Part shown: piece by piece, positions 27,982 to 38,015 of the stretch
Position numbering within the stretch: the first letter of the stretch is position 1
How the letters are laid out: the number at the start of each line of letters is the position of its first letter
Assembly (NCBI RefSeq): GCF_000257905.1
Contig: NZ_AJJL01000049.1
Coordinates: forward strand, 1-64,000
Length of the DNA stretch: 64,000 bases
Reading direction: 5' to 3'
From: Streptococcus mitis SK579
GTDB lineage: Bacteria; Bacillota; Bacilli; Lactobacillales; Streptococcaceae
The notes under the pieces: generated by a model
What the model was told of the DNA's origin: nothing
The model's input: the letters and a program-made list of their open reading frames with translations, nothing else
Databases searched by the model: none
Translations under genes and position numbers: made by a program

Positions 27982-30289
27982 TCAGAAAGAAATAGTTAAA
28001 GGAAAAAAAGAGGAAGTGTTACCATCAACGGCTAATACTATTTCCTATCAAGCCCTGTATCAAAATGGTCTGATGCAGGTAAAAGAAGATTATTTCTCAC
28101 AAAGCTATTTACTTGGTGATGTCAATTACCAGACCGTTGGTTTAGAAGATAAGGGGGCAATCATTGAGAAGTATTCTGATTTGATTAACTCTTTAGATGA
28201 CCAAACTAACTTCCAATTGACCATCTTTAATAAAAGATTGAATTTAGAAAAGTTTAGACAGAGTGTTCTGTATGAGGAGAAAGAAGATGGGTATGATACC
28301 TATCGTAAAGAATTGAATCGAATGATGAATCAAAATTTAGACAGTGGTGAAAATAATTTCTCAGCTGTGAAACTGATTAGCTTTGGTAGAAAGGATTCTA
28401 ATCCCAAACAAGCTTATCGTTCCTTGTCTCAAATTGGAGAATATTTCAAGAGTGGTTTCTCAGAAATTGATGCTCGATTTGAATCCTTGGCTGGAGAAGA
28501 CCGTGTCAACTTGTTGGCGGATATGCTTAGAGGAGAACACCATCTTCCTTTTTCTTACCGTGATTTAACGAGATCTGGTCAGACAACTCGTCACTTCATA
28601 GCCCCTAATCTCTTGGATTTTAAAAACAAGAATTACCTACAAATCAATGACCGCTTATTACAGATTGTCTATGTGAGAGACTACGGCATGGAATTAGGGG
28701 ATCAGTTTATCCGAGACCTCATGCAAGGGGATTTGGAATTGATAGTGAGCCTTCATGCTCAAAGTTCGACTAAGGCGGATGCTATGAAGAAACTACGAAC
28801 AAAGAAGACCTTGATGGAATCTCAAAAGATTGGGGAACAACAAAAACTAGCTCGTACAGGTATCTATTTGGAAAAAGTAGGCCATGTTTTAGAAAGCAAT
28901 ATAGATGAAGCTGAGGAACTCTTAAAAACCATGACCGAGACAGGAGATAAACTATTTCAAACAGTCTTTTTGATTGGTGTTTTTGGTCAGGATGAAGAAG
29001 AACTCAAACAAGCGCTAGACACTATCCAACAAGTGGCCGGATCAAATGACCTAATGATTGATAAACTTCCCTATATGCAAGAAGCAGCCTTTAATAGTTT
29101 GCTGCCATTTGGTTGTGATTTTTTAGAGGGAGTATCACGGAGTTTATTAACGTCCAATATAGCAGTGAACTCTCCATGGACTTCAGTAGATTTACAAGAC
29201 CGCAGTGGGAAATATTACGGTATCAATCAAATCTCAAGTAATATTATTACCATTGATCGCAGCCTATTAAATACACCGTCTGGTCTGATTTTAGGAACAT
29301 CTGGAGCTGGGAAAGGGATGGCAACCAAGCATGAAATTATCACGACCAAAATCAAGGAATCTGGTGAAAATACTGAAATTATCATTGTGGATCCAGAAGC
29401 AGAATACAGTGTCATTGGACGAGCTTTTGGGGGAGAAATGATTGATATTGCGCCCGATTCCCAAACTTATCTCAATGTCCTTGACTTGTCTGAAGAAAAT
29501 ATGGATGAAGATCCTGTAAAGGTAAAATCAGAATTTCTTTTATCCTTTATCGGCAAGTTATTGGATAGAAAAATGGATGGAAGAGAAAAATCGATTATCG
29601 ACCGAGTTACCAGACTCACCTATCAGTCATTTAAAGAGCCTTCTTTGGAAGAATGGGTCTTTGTCTTGAGCCAACAACCAGAAGAAGAAGCGCAGAACTT
29701 GGCACTTGATATGGAACTGTATGTCGAAGGTTCTCTTGATATTTTTTCTCATAAGACCAATATTCAGACAGGATCTAACTTCTTAATCTATAATGTTAAA
29801 AAGTTAGGAGATGAGCTGAAACAAATCGCTCTTATGGTAGTGTTTGATCAGATATGGAATCGTGTTGTTCGGAACCAAAAATTAGGGAAGAAGACCTGGA
29901 TTTATTTTGATGAGATGCAGCTTCTCTTATTAGATAAATATGCCAGTGATTTCTTCTTTAAATTGTGGAGTCGTGTCAGAAAATATGGAGCCAGTCCGAC
30001 TGGAATAACTCAAAACGTCGAAACCTTATTGTTAGATCCAAATGGTAGACGGATTATTGCAAATAGTGAATTTATGATTCTCCTCAAGCAAGCAAAAAAT
30101 GACCGAGAAGAACTAGTTCAACTCTTAGGCTTGTCAAAAGAACTCGAAAAATACCTTGTCAATCCAGAAAAAGGGGCAGGACTGATAAAAGCTGGCTCAG
30201 TTGTCGTACCCTTTAAAAATAAGATTCCTCAAGGTACTCAATTGTTTGATATCATGAGTACGGATCCTGATAAAATGGCTTCTAACTAA
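27932..30289 (+). CDS. VirB4-type conjugation ATPase
   Basis: This ATPase powers the secretion channel. The 785-residue protein shows LGTSGAGKGMATKHE (Walker A, about residue 454) and WIYFDEMQLLLLDK (Walker B, about 655), followed by GITQNVETLL. I keep the start at 27932 because AAAGGA lies nine bases before it, although a second ATG at 27974 is possible. It sits between PrgI and the cell-wall hydrolase, the standard order. Confidence 0.96.
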   Translation: MKRKSNTLKKQKTSMTNQKEIVKGKKEEVLPSTANTISYQALYQNGLMQVKEDYFSQSYLLGDVNYQTVGLEDKGAIIEKYSDLINSLDDQTNFQLTIFNKRLNLEKFRQSVLYEEKEDGYDTYRKELNRMMNQNLDSGENNFSAVKLISFGRKDSNPKQAYRSLSQIGEYFKSGFSEIDARFESLAGEDRVNLLADMLRGEHHLPFSYRDLTRSGQTTRHFIAPNLLDFKNKNYLQINDRLLQIVYVRDYGMELGDQFIRDLMQGDLELIVSLHAQSSTKADAMKKLRTKKTLMESQKIGEQQKLARTGIYLEKVGHVLESNIDEAEELLKTMTETGDKLFQTVFLIGVFGQDEEELKQALDTIQQVAGSNDLMIDKLPYMQEAAFNSLLPFGCDFLEGVSRSLLTSNIAVNSPWTSVDLQDRSGKYYGINQISSNIITIDRSLLNTPSGLILGTSGAGKGMATKHEIITTKIKESGENTEIIIVDPEAEYSVIGRAFGGEMIDIAPDSQTYLNVLDLSEENMDEDPVKVKSEFLLSFIGKLLDRKMDGREKSIIDRVTRLTYQSFKEPSLEEWVFVLSQQPEEEAQNLALDMELYVEGSLDIFSHKTNIQTGSNFLIYNVKKLGDELKQIALMVVFDQIWNRVVRNQKLGKKTWIYFDEMQLLLLDKYASDFFFKLWSRVRKYGASPTGITQNVETLLLDPNGRRIIANSEFMILLKQAKNDREELVQLLGLSKELEKYLVNPEKGAGLIKAGSVVVPFKNKIPQGTQLFDIMSTDPDKMASN

Positions 30290-30300
30290 GGGGAAGTAGA

Positions 30301-33114
30301 ATGAAGGATAAAAGAAAAATCATACGTGCCCGAAAGGCATTTAGAAGAAGTCTAAAAGATGAGAAGAAATTCTTGAAACAAGGAAAGAAGGAGGTGAAGA
30401 AACAGAAAAAAGATTCCGCTGTACTGGATGAAAAAGCATGGAAAAAAGAGATAAAAGAAAAGCTAGAGGAGATGAGAGAAGCTTCAAAGGAGAGAGTAAA
30501 ACAAGCAAATGAAGACTACAATCATATTCTTCAAAATAGTCCTCCATCTCTTTTGAATCGCAAAGAATTAAGAGACAGACGGTTGCCTCATGCTAGGAAA
30601 CGATTAAAAATAGCCAAGAAGCAATTTAGAAAAGCCAAGGTAGAAGCAAAAGAAGAAAGAAAAGAGAGTCGTAAAGAAAGAAAAACCAATCAAAAATTTC
30701 TCTACGGTCAGGAATCGAAAGCAAAATCCAATTTTTTCTTTCAAGGGAAGAGTTTAGAAGAATTAAAAGCTAAGAAAGAAGTCAAGGCCGCAAAAGAGAA
30801 TCTAAAATCTACTAAACAAGCCTATAAGTCCAAAAAAGTCAGTAGGAAAGCCAAAACTTTTCTTTATGTCCTTGGACGTGAAGGAGGAGAGTTAGCTTCA
30901 GAAAATGAAGATTTAGAAGGCTATCGCACACTTCAAGAGACCATTAGAAAAGGGAAACGCTACAGTCGGCTTTCTTATAACATTGGGAAAGCTAGTGTCA
31001 AAACAGGACAAGCAACAGGTCGTTTTACCAAGAAAAGACTGACCAACACAAAAGAGCGATACCATCATTTTAAGGATGGAAAAGGATGGAAACTAGCGAA
31101 AGATAATCCAAGCTCCTTTAAAAATCGGTTTCGAAAATTAAAGAAACAAGGTCTTACAAGTGTCCGAAATATCTATCAAAAACTAAAAGCAGCCTTTTCC
31201 TTCTTTACATTTGCGGCTGGAAATCCTGCAACCTGGATAGTTGGAGGAATAGTCTTTCTTCTTTTACTTATGATGAGCTTCTTTTTAGGATTTTCATCTG
31301 CTAGTTTGATTCAACAAGATGAATTTGAATTAACAAAAGCTTATACCCACCTAACTTGGGAAGATGCAGAACATACTCGTACAAATGACAAAGGAATTAC
31401 CTATTACACAAAAGTTGATGATGTGATGGGGTATATGAACTTTAAATTCCATGACTATGAGTTACACAAACCAGTTCACTTATTTAGTTCAGAAACTTAC
31501 AAGGATTATCTGTCTACTTTGTGGCATGATTTAAACGATGGGGAAGATTTGAAATCCATGCAAGACCTTTATGAAACTCCTAAGTATAAACTATCGAAAG
31601 ACGATCAAGAGGAAATGAAGGAACTAAAAGAAGAAGGTGTCTATGCTTCCATGCAGGAATTGGACAATCCATTTGAGGGGAAAAGCAACGAAGATAGTCT
31701 AACCATGACTTATCGTTATGGATACTATGACTTAGATGGGAAACCTACTCTTCAGGAGTACATTCTACTAGAAGCAAAGGCTCACCAAACGATTGTTGCA
31801 CCAATGGATGGAGTTGTATCTCTAGATGGTGACAATATTATTCTCACTAACGGAAAAGGAGAGAATGAGAGTCGATTGACCTTGTATTCCATTCATAATG
31901 GCCGTGCGATTGAGGGGACAAGAGTCTTAACTGGTGATATTATTGGTGAGACACCAGACGATACAGGTTTGAAAGTTTCCTATCAAAAGTATAAGAACAA
32001 GAAAGAAAAATTGGTGTACGTCAATCCGCAATTTTATTTTCCAAAGGTCATTCAACTTCAGACAACTATCTTACCAGCCATTGGTCAGTTTGGTGGGGAT
32101 GAGTTTGAACGTGCAAAACATATTTATGATTTTTTGAAATCTCAAGGGGCAAGTCCCCAAGCCATTGCGGCTATTTTAGGAAATTGGTCGGTAGAGTCTT
32201 CTATCAATCCTAAACGAGCTGAAGGAGATTATTTATCTCCTCCAGTTGGCGCTACCGATTCCTCATGGGATGATGAAAGCTGGTTAGCGATAGGAGGACC
32301 AGCCATTTATAGTGGTGCTTATCCTAATATTCTTCATAGAGGTCTAGGTTTAGGTCAATGGACGGATACCGCAGATGGTTCAACACGTCATACAGCTTTA
32401 TTGAATTATGCACATATCAAAAATAAGAAGTGGTATGATTTAGACCTCCAACTTGATTTTATGCTTCATGGGGATAGTCCTTACTATCAAAGTTGGTTAA
32501 AGGATTTCTTTGGAAATACGGGCAGTGCAGCCAATCTCGCCCAACTCTTCCTTACCTATTGGGAGGGAAATTCCGGTGACAAACTACTGGAAAGACAAAC
32601 CAGAGCCACGGAATGGTATTACCAAATTGAAAAAGGCTTTAGCCAAACAAATGGAGGACAGGCAAAAAGTGACCCACAATCCCTTGAAGGGGTTCGTGGG
32701 GACTTGTATGATCATTCTGTTCCTGGTGGTGGAGATGGTATGGCCTATGCCTATGGACAATGTACATGGGGTGTTGCGGCTCGTATGAACCAGTTAGGAT
32801 TAAAGCTAAAAGGTAGAAACGGAGAGAAGGTTTCAATCATTAATACCATGGGAAATGGTCAGGACTGGGTTGCGACAGCTTCAAGTCTTGGTGGAGAAAC
32901 GGGCTCTACACCAAGAGCAGGTGCCATTGTTTCTTTTGTGGGAGGTACACATGGTACACCAGCCATATACGGTCATGTGGCTTTTGTCGAGAAAGTATAT
33001 GATGACGGTTCTTTCCTTGTGTCTGAAACCAACTATGGTGGCAACCCTAACTATACCTTTAGAAAAATCTCTCAAGCAGATAGTGCCATCAGTTTTGCTT
33101 ATACTACGAAATAG
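30301..33114 (+). CDS. Conjugation-linked peptidoglycan hydrolase
   Basis: A 937-residue VirB1-like protein. Residues 1-290 are a lysine-rich coiled, probably cytoplasmic region. One membrane helix follows (about 303-335). The outer part has a degenerate M23-like fold (APMDGVVSLDGDN near 500), a phage-tail-type lysozyme domain (AILGNWSVESSINPKRAEGDY near 625, with a catalytic glutamate) and a C-terminal CHAP amidase (GQCTWGVAARMNQ with cysteine, HVAFVEKV with histidine). It should open the wall for the mating channel. Confidence 0.93.
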   Translation: MKDKRKIIRARKAFRRSLKDEKKFLKQGKKEVKKQKKDSAVLDEKAWKKEIKEKLEEMREASKERVKQANEDYNHILQNSPPSLLNRKELRDRRLPHARKRLKIAKKQFRKAKVEAKEERKESRKERKTNQKFLYGQESKAKSNFFFQGKSLEELKAKKEVKAAKENLKSTKQAYKSKKVSRKAKTFLYVLGREGGELASENEDLEGYRTLQETIRKGKRYSRLSYNIGKASVKTGQATGRFTKKRLTNTKERYHHFKDGKGWKLAKDNPSSFKNRFRKLKKQGLTSVRNIYQKLKAAFSFFTFAAGNPATWIVGGIVFLLLLMMSFFLGFSSASLIQQDEFELTKAYTHLTWEDAEHTRTNDKGITYYTKVDDVMGYMNFKFHDYELHKPVHLFSSETYKDYLSTLWHDLNDGEDLKSMQDLYETPKYKLSKDDQEEMKELKEEGVYASMQELDNPFEGKSNEDSLTMTYRYGYYDLDGKPTLQEYILLEAKAHQTIVAPMDGVVSLDGDNIILTNGKGENESRLTLYSIHNGRAIEGTRVLTGDIIGETPDDTGLKVSYQKYKNKKEKLVYVNPQFYFPKVIQLQTTILPAIGQFGGDEFERAKHIYDFLKSQGASPQAIAAILGNWSVESSINPKRAEGDYLSPPVGATDSSWDDESWLAIGGPAIYSGAYPNILHRGLGLGQWTDTADGSTRHTALLNYAHIKNKKWYDLDLQLDFMLHGDSPYYQSWLKDFFGNTGSAANLAQLFLTYWEGNSGDKLLERQTRATEWYYQIEKGFSQTNGGQAKSDPQSLEGVRGDLYDHSVPGGGDGMAYAYGQCTWGVAARMNQLGLKLKGRNGEKVSIINTMGNGQDWVATASSLGGETGSTPRAGAIVSFVGGTHGTPAIYGHVAFVEKVYDDGSFLVSETNYGGNPNYTFRKISQADSAISFAYTTK

Positions 33115-33126
33115 AAGAGTTTACAC

Positions 33127-33155
33127 TTGAAATTTTAACCATTTTCAGGTAGAAT
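33127..33155 (+). promoter_or_regulatory. Promoter of the predicted small RNA
   Basis: TTGAAA (33127-33132) and TAGAAT (33150-33155) are separated by 17 bases. Transcription would start at about 33162. Confidence 0.7.
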
Positions 33156-33161
33156 AAATAG

Positions 33162-33340
33162 TGTAGATGAGTAGTCGGCTCATGGTCAATCTGATAGTAA
33201 TCTTGGACATAAGGGCCAAGCGGTGGCGGACGCCAGAACGAAATCCGATAGCAATCTTGGACGTAAGGGCCAAGCGGTGGCAGACACCAGAATAAACCGA
33301 CTGACTAGGTGGCTTACAGACTCTGTAAACCACCTTTTTT
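33162..33340 (+). ncRNA. Predicted small RNA with two 54-nt repeats
   Basis: A promoter, a structured body and a strong terminator define a transcript of about 180 nt. The body holds two direct repeats of 54 nt (33188-33241 and 33242-33295) with about seven differences. Each repeat contains CTTGG...CCAAG, and the first also has TGGCG-GA-CGCCA. AGTCGG (33173) pairs with CCGACT (33297) and closes the repeats. The terminator AGGTGG-CT-TACAG-ACT-CTGTA-AA-CCACCT plus TTTTTT ends 11 bases before the PBECR4 gene, so attenuation of that gene is also possible. I know no named family that fits. Confidence 0.7.
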
Positions 33341-33351
33341 GTGAGGAAAAT

Positions 33352-33564
33352 ATGGCAAATTCTAGAGATTATCGTAATCCAAATTACACCGAAAAAATAA
33401 AACTTCAGCGTTTTTTTACTCAGCTACAAATTGCGGCTTCTTTTTTTAAAGAACACTTCGTTGGCAAAATCATGTATTATGAAACAGAAATAGAAAGTGT
33501 TGAACTTCATTTTTCACCTACTAATTTCGGGTCTTCGGAATATATAGTGGAATTACTTTCTTAA
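33352..33564 (+). pseudogene. PBECR4-like nuclease gene, 5' fragment
   Basis: ATG at 33352 behind GTGAGGA opens a protein MANSRDYRNPN. The first 59 codons (to 33528) are native; the remaining 11 codons before the stop read into the inserted mer element. Joining codon 59 (TTC, end 33528) to base 37581 restores an uninterrupted 188-residue ORF. The rejoined NFMHLCGVDYRKGAGSFFDD fits the PBECR4 (barnase-EndoU-colicin-RelE-like) domain. This is the N-terminal part (FFTQLQIAASFFKEHFVGK). Confidence 0.85.
33521..33528 (+). repeat. Target-site duplication, left copy
   Basis: CTAATTTC directly precedes the left inverted repeat of the mer element and recurs at 37573-37580 directly after the right end. 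Confidence 0.92.
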
Positions 33565-33693
33565 TAGTTTAAAAACAACTGGTGTTTAAATCGGATTTTC
33601 TGGTGGGATGTTAGGATAATCAATAGTATTATATAAAAGTATCAATCACATACGAGTGATACTTTGGGAAAAAAATAAAATAGTCCAATTTAC

Positions 33694-33725
33694 TTGACCG
33701 TGTACTATGGTACATGGTTTATAAT
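33694..33725 (+). promoter_or_regulatory. mer promoter and MerR operator
   Basis: TTGACC (33694-33699) and TATAAT (33720-33725) have an over-long 20-base spacer filled by a dyad (ACCGTGTAC and GTACATGGT). This is the classic MerR-type promoter, where the mercury-bound regulator untwists the DNA to allow transcription. Confidence 0.9.
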
Positions 33726-33744
33726 ATTCAGGGGGTGAAATAAG

Positions 33745-34137
33745 ATGATTTATCGCATTAGTGAGTTTGCAGATAAATGTGGAGTTAATAAAGAAACGAT
33801 CAGATATTACGAGCGAAAAAATTTATTACAAGAACCTCACCGAACGGAAGCTGGTTATCGGATATATTCATATGATGACGTTAAGCGTGTTGGGCTTATT
33901 AAACGAATACAGGAACTTGGTTTCTCTTTAAGCGAGATTTATAAATTACTTGGTGTTGTAGATAAAGATGAAGTTCGTTGTCAAGATATGTTCGAATTTG
34001 TTTCTAAAAAACAAAAGGAAGTGCAAAAACAAATAGAGGATTTAAAACGAATTGAAACTATGTTAGACGACTTAAAACAACGATGTCCAGATGAAAAGCA
34101 ATTACATTCGTGTCCAATAATAGAAACATTAACATGA
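33745..34137 (+). CDS. merR: Mercury-responsive regulator MerR
   Basis: A 130-residue MerR protein. The N-terminal winged helix is seen in [24 protein letters not shown], followed by a dimer helix. Three cysteines lie where mercury binds: VRCQDMF (about residue 79), QRCPDEKQ and HSCPI near the C-terminus. It sits between its own operator-promoter and merA. GGGGGTGA precedes the ATG. It should repress the operon without mercury and activate it when mercury is bound. Confidence 0.93.
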   Translation: MIYRISEFADKCGVNKETIRYYERKNLLQEPHRTEAGYRIYSYDDVKRVGLIKRIQELGFSLSEIYKLLGVVDKDEVRCQDMFEFVSKKQKEVQKQIEDLKRIETMLDDLKQRCPDEKQLHSCPIIETLT

Positions 34138-34165
34138 GAGATTAATTAACGAAAGGAGCTTTTTT

Positions 34166-36061
34166 ATGAATAAATTTAAGGTAAACATTTCAGGAATGAC
34201 TTGTACGGGTTGTGAAAAACACGTAGAATCAGCACTTGAAAAGATAGGTGCTAAAAATATTGAGTCTAGTTATCGTCGTGGTGAAGCAGTATTTGAACTG
34301 TCCGATGATATTGAGGTTGAAAGTGCAATAAAGGCGATTGCTGACGCAAATTATCACCCGGGCGAAGCAGAAGAATTTCAATCGGAACAAAAGACGAATT
34401 TATTGAAAAAATATCGGCTAAACGTTGAAGGAATGACCTGCACTGGTTGTGAAGAACATATTGCGGTTGCTCTTGAAAATGCAGGTGCAAAAGGGATTGA
34501 AGTAGACTTTCGTCGCGGAGAAGCACTGTTTGAACTACCGTATGATGTAGACATTGATATCGTGAAAACAGCGATTACTGACGCACAATATCAACCGGGC
34601 GAAGCAGAAGAAATACAAGTGCAATCGGAAAAAAGGACAGATGTAAGTTTAAATGATGAAGGTAACTATGATTATGATTACATCATCATCGGTTCTGGTG
34701 GAGCTGCCTTTTCATCTGCCATTGAAGCCGTTACTTTGAACGCAAAAGTGGCTATGATTGAGCGTGGAACGGTGGGTGGAACTTGCGTTAATGTCGGATG
34801 CGTTCCTTCTAAGACCTTATTAAGAGCAGGGGAAATCAATCATCTAGCAAAAAATAATCCATTTGTGGGATTACACACTTCGGCTTCAAATGTTGATTTA
34901 GCGCCATTAGTAAAACAAAAGAATGATTTAGTAACCGAGATGCGAAATGAAAAATATGTGAATTTAATTGATGATTATGGTTTTGAATTAATAAAAGGTG
35001 AAGCAAAATTCGTAAATGAAAATACAGTTGAAGTAAATGGCAATCAAATCACAGCCAAAAGATTTTTAATAGCTACAGGTGCTTCTTCAACTGCACCTAA
35101 TATTCCCGGATTAGATGAAGTAGATTATTTAACAAGCACTAGCTTATTGGAATTAAAGAAGGTTCCAAATCGTCTTACCGTAATTGGTTCAGGATATATC
35201 GGCATGGAATTAGGACAACTATTTCATAACCTCGGGTCAGAAGTCACTTTGATTCAAAGAAGCGAGCGTCTATTAAAAGAATACGATCCTGAAATTTCAG
35301 AAGCCATTACTAAGGCCTTAACAGAACAGGGAATTAATTTAGTAACAGGTGCAACCTATGAACGAGTTGAGCAAGATGGAGACATTAAAAAAGTTCATGT
35401 TGAGATAAATGGTAAAAAGCGAATTATTGAAGCAGAACAATTGCTAATCGCCACTGGAAGAAAACCAAATACAGAATCATTAAACTTACATGCAGCAGGC
35501 GTTGAAGTTGGTTCCCGTGGTGAAATTGTCATTGATGATTATCTTAAAACGACCAATTCCCGAATTTATTCAGCTGGAGATGTCACTCTCGGTCCCCAAT
35601 TTGTTTATGTAGCTGCTTATGAAGGTGGACTTGCTGCTCGTAATGCAATCGGAGGACTAAATCAAAAGGTCAATTTAGAAGTGGTTCCAGGCGTTACGTT
35701 TACTTCTCCATCGATTGCAACGGTTGGTTTAACGGAGCAACAGGCAAAAGAAAAAGGATATGAAGTGAAAACATCGGTATTGCCGTTGGATGCTGTTCCA
35801 AGAGCGCTCGTTAATCGGGAAACAACAGGTGTTTTCAAATTAGTGGCAGACGCGAAAACATTGAAAGTGTTAGGGGCGCATGTAGTGGCAGAAAACGCAG
35901 GAGACGTAATTTATGCAGCAACATTAGCTGTGAAATTCGGTTTAACTGTTGGAGATCTGAGAGAAACGATGGCTCCATATCTAACAATGGCAGAAGGATT
36001 GAAGCTGGCTGTCCTAACTTTTGATAAAGATGTTTCGAAATTATCTTGCTGTGCAGGCTAA
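34166..36061 (+). CDS. merA: Mercuric reductase with two HMA domains
   Basis: MerA reduces Hg(II) to volatile Hg(0) with NADPH and FAD. The 631-residue protein has two N-terminal heavy-metal-associated domains ([10 protein letters not shown] near residue 11, [10 protein letters not shown] near 91), an FAD domain with [12 protein letters not shown], the redox pair in [13 protein letters not shown] (about 208) and a C-terminal LSCCAG vicinal cysteine pair. Double-HMA MerA is typical of Bacillus and other low-GC Gram-positives. No merT, merP or merB lies nearby. AAAGGAGC precedes the start. Confidence 0.96.
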   Translation: MNKFKVNISGMTCTGCEKHVESALEKIGAKNIESSYRRGEAVFELSDDIEVESAIKAIADANYHPGEAEEFQSEQKTNLLKKYRLNVEGMTCTGCEEHIAVALENAGAKGIEVDFRRGEALFELPYDVDIDIVKTAITDAQYQPGEAEEIQVQSEKRTDVSLNDEGNYDYDYIIIGSGGAAFSSAIEAVTLNAKVAMIERGTVGGTCVNVGCVPSKTLLRAGEINHLAKNNPFVGLHTSASNVDLAPLVKQKNDLVTEMRNEKYVNLIDDYGFELIKGEAKFVNENTVEVNGNQITAKRFLIATGASSTAPNIPGLDEVDYLTSTSLLELKKVPNRLTVIGSGYIGMELGQLFHNLGSEVTLIQRSERLLKEYDPEISEAITKALTEQGINLVTGATYERVEQDGDIKKVHVEINGKKRIIEAEQLLIATGRKPNTESLNLHAAGVEVGSRGEIVIDDYLKTTNSRIYSAGDVTLGPQFVYVAAYEGGLAARNAIGGLNQKVNLEVVPGVTFTSPSIATVGLTEQQAKEKGYEVKTSVLPLDAVPRALVNRETTGVFKLVADAKTLKVLGAHVVAENAGDVIYAATLAVKFGLTVGDLRETMAPYLTMAEGLKLAVLTFDKDVSKLSCCAG

Positions 36062-36211
36062 GGGAACTTTTTTACAACTCCCTATTCAAGTGAACCAGCT
36101 AATGCTTTAAGGGATTTTCTAAGTGCATTTGTGGTCACAAAAATAATTTAACACTGATGATTTCAACATCAAATCTATAATTGATACCTTAACACCGCAG
36201 AGTAATAAAGG

Positions 36212-37542
36212 ATGAATAATATGTCAGACTTATTATCCTTACCAGACATTAAAACAATAGAACCGCCACAAGAAAATGAAACCGATATGATGTTTAAAGT
36301 TGAAGCAGTCGGACCACCTGAATGTTGTCCTGAATGTGGATTTGACAAGTTGTACAAACACAGTTCAAGAAATCAACTAATTATGGATTTGCCCATTCGT
36401 TTAAAGCGAGTGGGCTTACAATTGAACCGTAGACGATACAAGTGTCGTGAATGCGGATCTACCTTCTGGGAACGCCTAATATCTGTAGATGAAAAGCGTA
36501 GTATGACCAAAAGGCTTTTAAAGTCCATTCAAGAGCAATCCATGTCTAAGACCTTTGTAGAAGTCGCAGAAAGCGTTGGTGTTGACGAAAAAACCATTAG
36601 GAACGTTTTTAAGGACTATGTGGCACTCAAAGAACGTGAATACCAGTTTGAAACTCCTAAGTGGCTTGGGATAGACGAGATACATATTATCCGTAGACCT
36701 CGGCTTGTATTGACTAATATTGAACGCAGGACTATTTATGACATCAAGCCTAACCGTAACAAGGAAACAGTCATCCAACGTCTTTCAGAAATCAGTGACA
36801 GGACTTACATTGAGTACGTCACAATGGATATGTGGAAGCCCTACAAAGACGCAGTGAACACTATCCTTCCACACGCTAAAGTTGTCGTAGATAAGTTTCA
36901 TGTAGTTAGAATGGCTAATCAAGCCTTAGATAACGTCAGAAAGTCTTTGAAAGCCCATATGAGCCAAAAAGAAAGACGCACCTTATGCGTGAAAGGTTTA
37001 TCCTTCTAAAGCGTAAACACGATCTAAATGAACGTGAATCATTCCTCTTAGATACTTGGTTAGGTAATCTTCCTGCTTTAAAAGAAGCCTATGAACTCAA
37101 AGAGGAGTTTTACTGGATATGGGATACTCCTGATCCAGATGAAGGTCATCTTCGTTATAGTCAATGGAGACACCGTTGTATGTCCAGCAACTCTAAAGAC
37201 GCATATAAAGACCTCGTGAGAGCCGTAGACAACTGGCATGTTGAAATATTCAACTACTTTGATAAAAGGCTCACTAATGCTTATACGGAGTCAATTAACA
37301 GCATTATTAGGCAGGTAGAGCGAATGGGTAGAGGTTACTCGTTTGATGCCTTACGAGCCAAAATCCTTTTCAATGAGAAGCTCCATAAAAAGCGTAAGCC
37401 ACGATTTAATTCAAGTGCTTTCAATAAAGCTATGTTATACGATACTTTCAATTGGTATGAAGTGAATGATCACGACATTACAGACAACTTAGGTGTCGAT
37501 TTTTCCACACTTATTAAGAATTTGGAGAAGGGTGATTTATAA
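36212..37542 (+). pseudogene. ISL3 family transposase, frameshifted
   Basis: Two overlapping frames (36212-37009 and 36985-37542) together encode one ISL3 transposase of about 440 residues. The first has the zinc finger (CCPECG and CRECGS), the helix-turn-helix and the first DDE residues (LGIDEIHI, VTMDMWKPY, VVDKFHVV). The second has the final part with YTESINSIIRQVERMGRG and its catalytic glutamate. The shift lies near 36985, where ACCTTATGCG appears to have lost one A compared with an ACC TTA ATG CG reading. One-base loss or sequencing error would explain it. Confidence 0.88.
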
Positions 37543-37572
37543 GCCCTTTTCCACCATAAAATCCGAATACCC

Positions 37573-37580
37573 CTAATTTC
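37573..37580 (+). repeat. Target-site duplication, right copy
   Basis: CTAATTTC matches the left copy at 33521-33528 and joins the two halves of the PBECR4-like gene. Confidence 0.92.
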
Positions 37581-37970
37581 ATGCACCTATGTGGTGTTGA
37601 TTACCGAAAAGGTGCAGGCAGTTTCTTTGACGATTGTTTAAATAGGCATGTCATAATTGATGAGTTGAAAATAAAAAAAGATGGAACCACAATGCAAAAG
37701 TTACAAGTTTTAGGATCCATTGAGGAGTTATTGGGAAAGCATGTTCATCTAACTGGTTCAGGACGTTATTTGTATTTGGAGTTTGATTATGCTTTACGTA
37801 CAAGAAAACAGATACTAGCATTAACATTGAAAGAGACATCAAGGAAAATTGTTCCTCAATCTTTATTAGATTTGAAGAGAAAGACAGTATTTCCAAAAGG
37901 TCAAAAAGTAATTTCAATTTACTCAAAACATTTACAAACGTCGGAACTTTTTTATTATTTAAAAGATTAG
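37581..37970 (+). pseudogene. PBECR4-like nuclease gene, 3' fragment
   Basis: This 129-codon remainder of the interrupted gene starts at an ATG that is internal in the intact frame (NF-MHLCGVDYRKGAG). It keeps the HLCGV segment, a DDCLN segment and a C-terminal KVISIYSKHLQ. It has no ribosome-binding site of its own, because the bases before it belong to the IS end and the duplicated target. Some translation from within is possible, but the protein would lack 59 residues. Confidence 0.82.
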
Positions 37971-38015
37971 TTTACATATCTTTTGTGGCATAAAATATAT
38001 TTTTATCATTTTCAG

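Larger units (their letters stand above)
33529..37572 (+). mobile_element. ISL3-like element carrying merR-merA
   Basis: A 4,044-bp element with imperfect terminal inverted repeats: the left end GGGTCTTCGGAATATATAGT and the right end, reverse-complemented, GGGTATTCGGATTTTATGGT. It is flanked by the 8-bp duplication CTAATTTC, the size made by ISL3-family transposases, and it encodes an ISL3-type transposase. merR and merA are therefore passengers inside a single IS-like unit, not neighbours of it. It disrupts an ICE gene and so arrived after the ICE was formed. The transposase is frameshifted, so mobility now may be lost. Confidence 0.9.

Noticed and set aside
33188-33295. CRISPR-like direct repeats
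   Set aside because: There are only two units with no spacer, and they lie in a promoter-terminator transcript.
36985-37009. Programmed frameshift in the ISL3 transposase
   Set aside because: No in-frame X XXY YYZ heptamer at the overlap; a simple one-base loss explains it better.
37651-37926. 91-residue minus-strand ORF
   Set aside because: It is antisense to the PBECR4 3' fragment, whose frame is supported by rejoining the halves.
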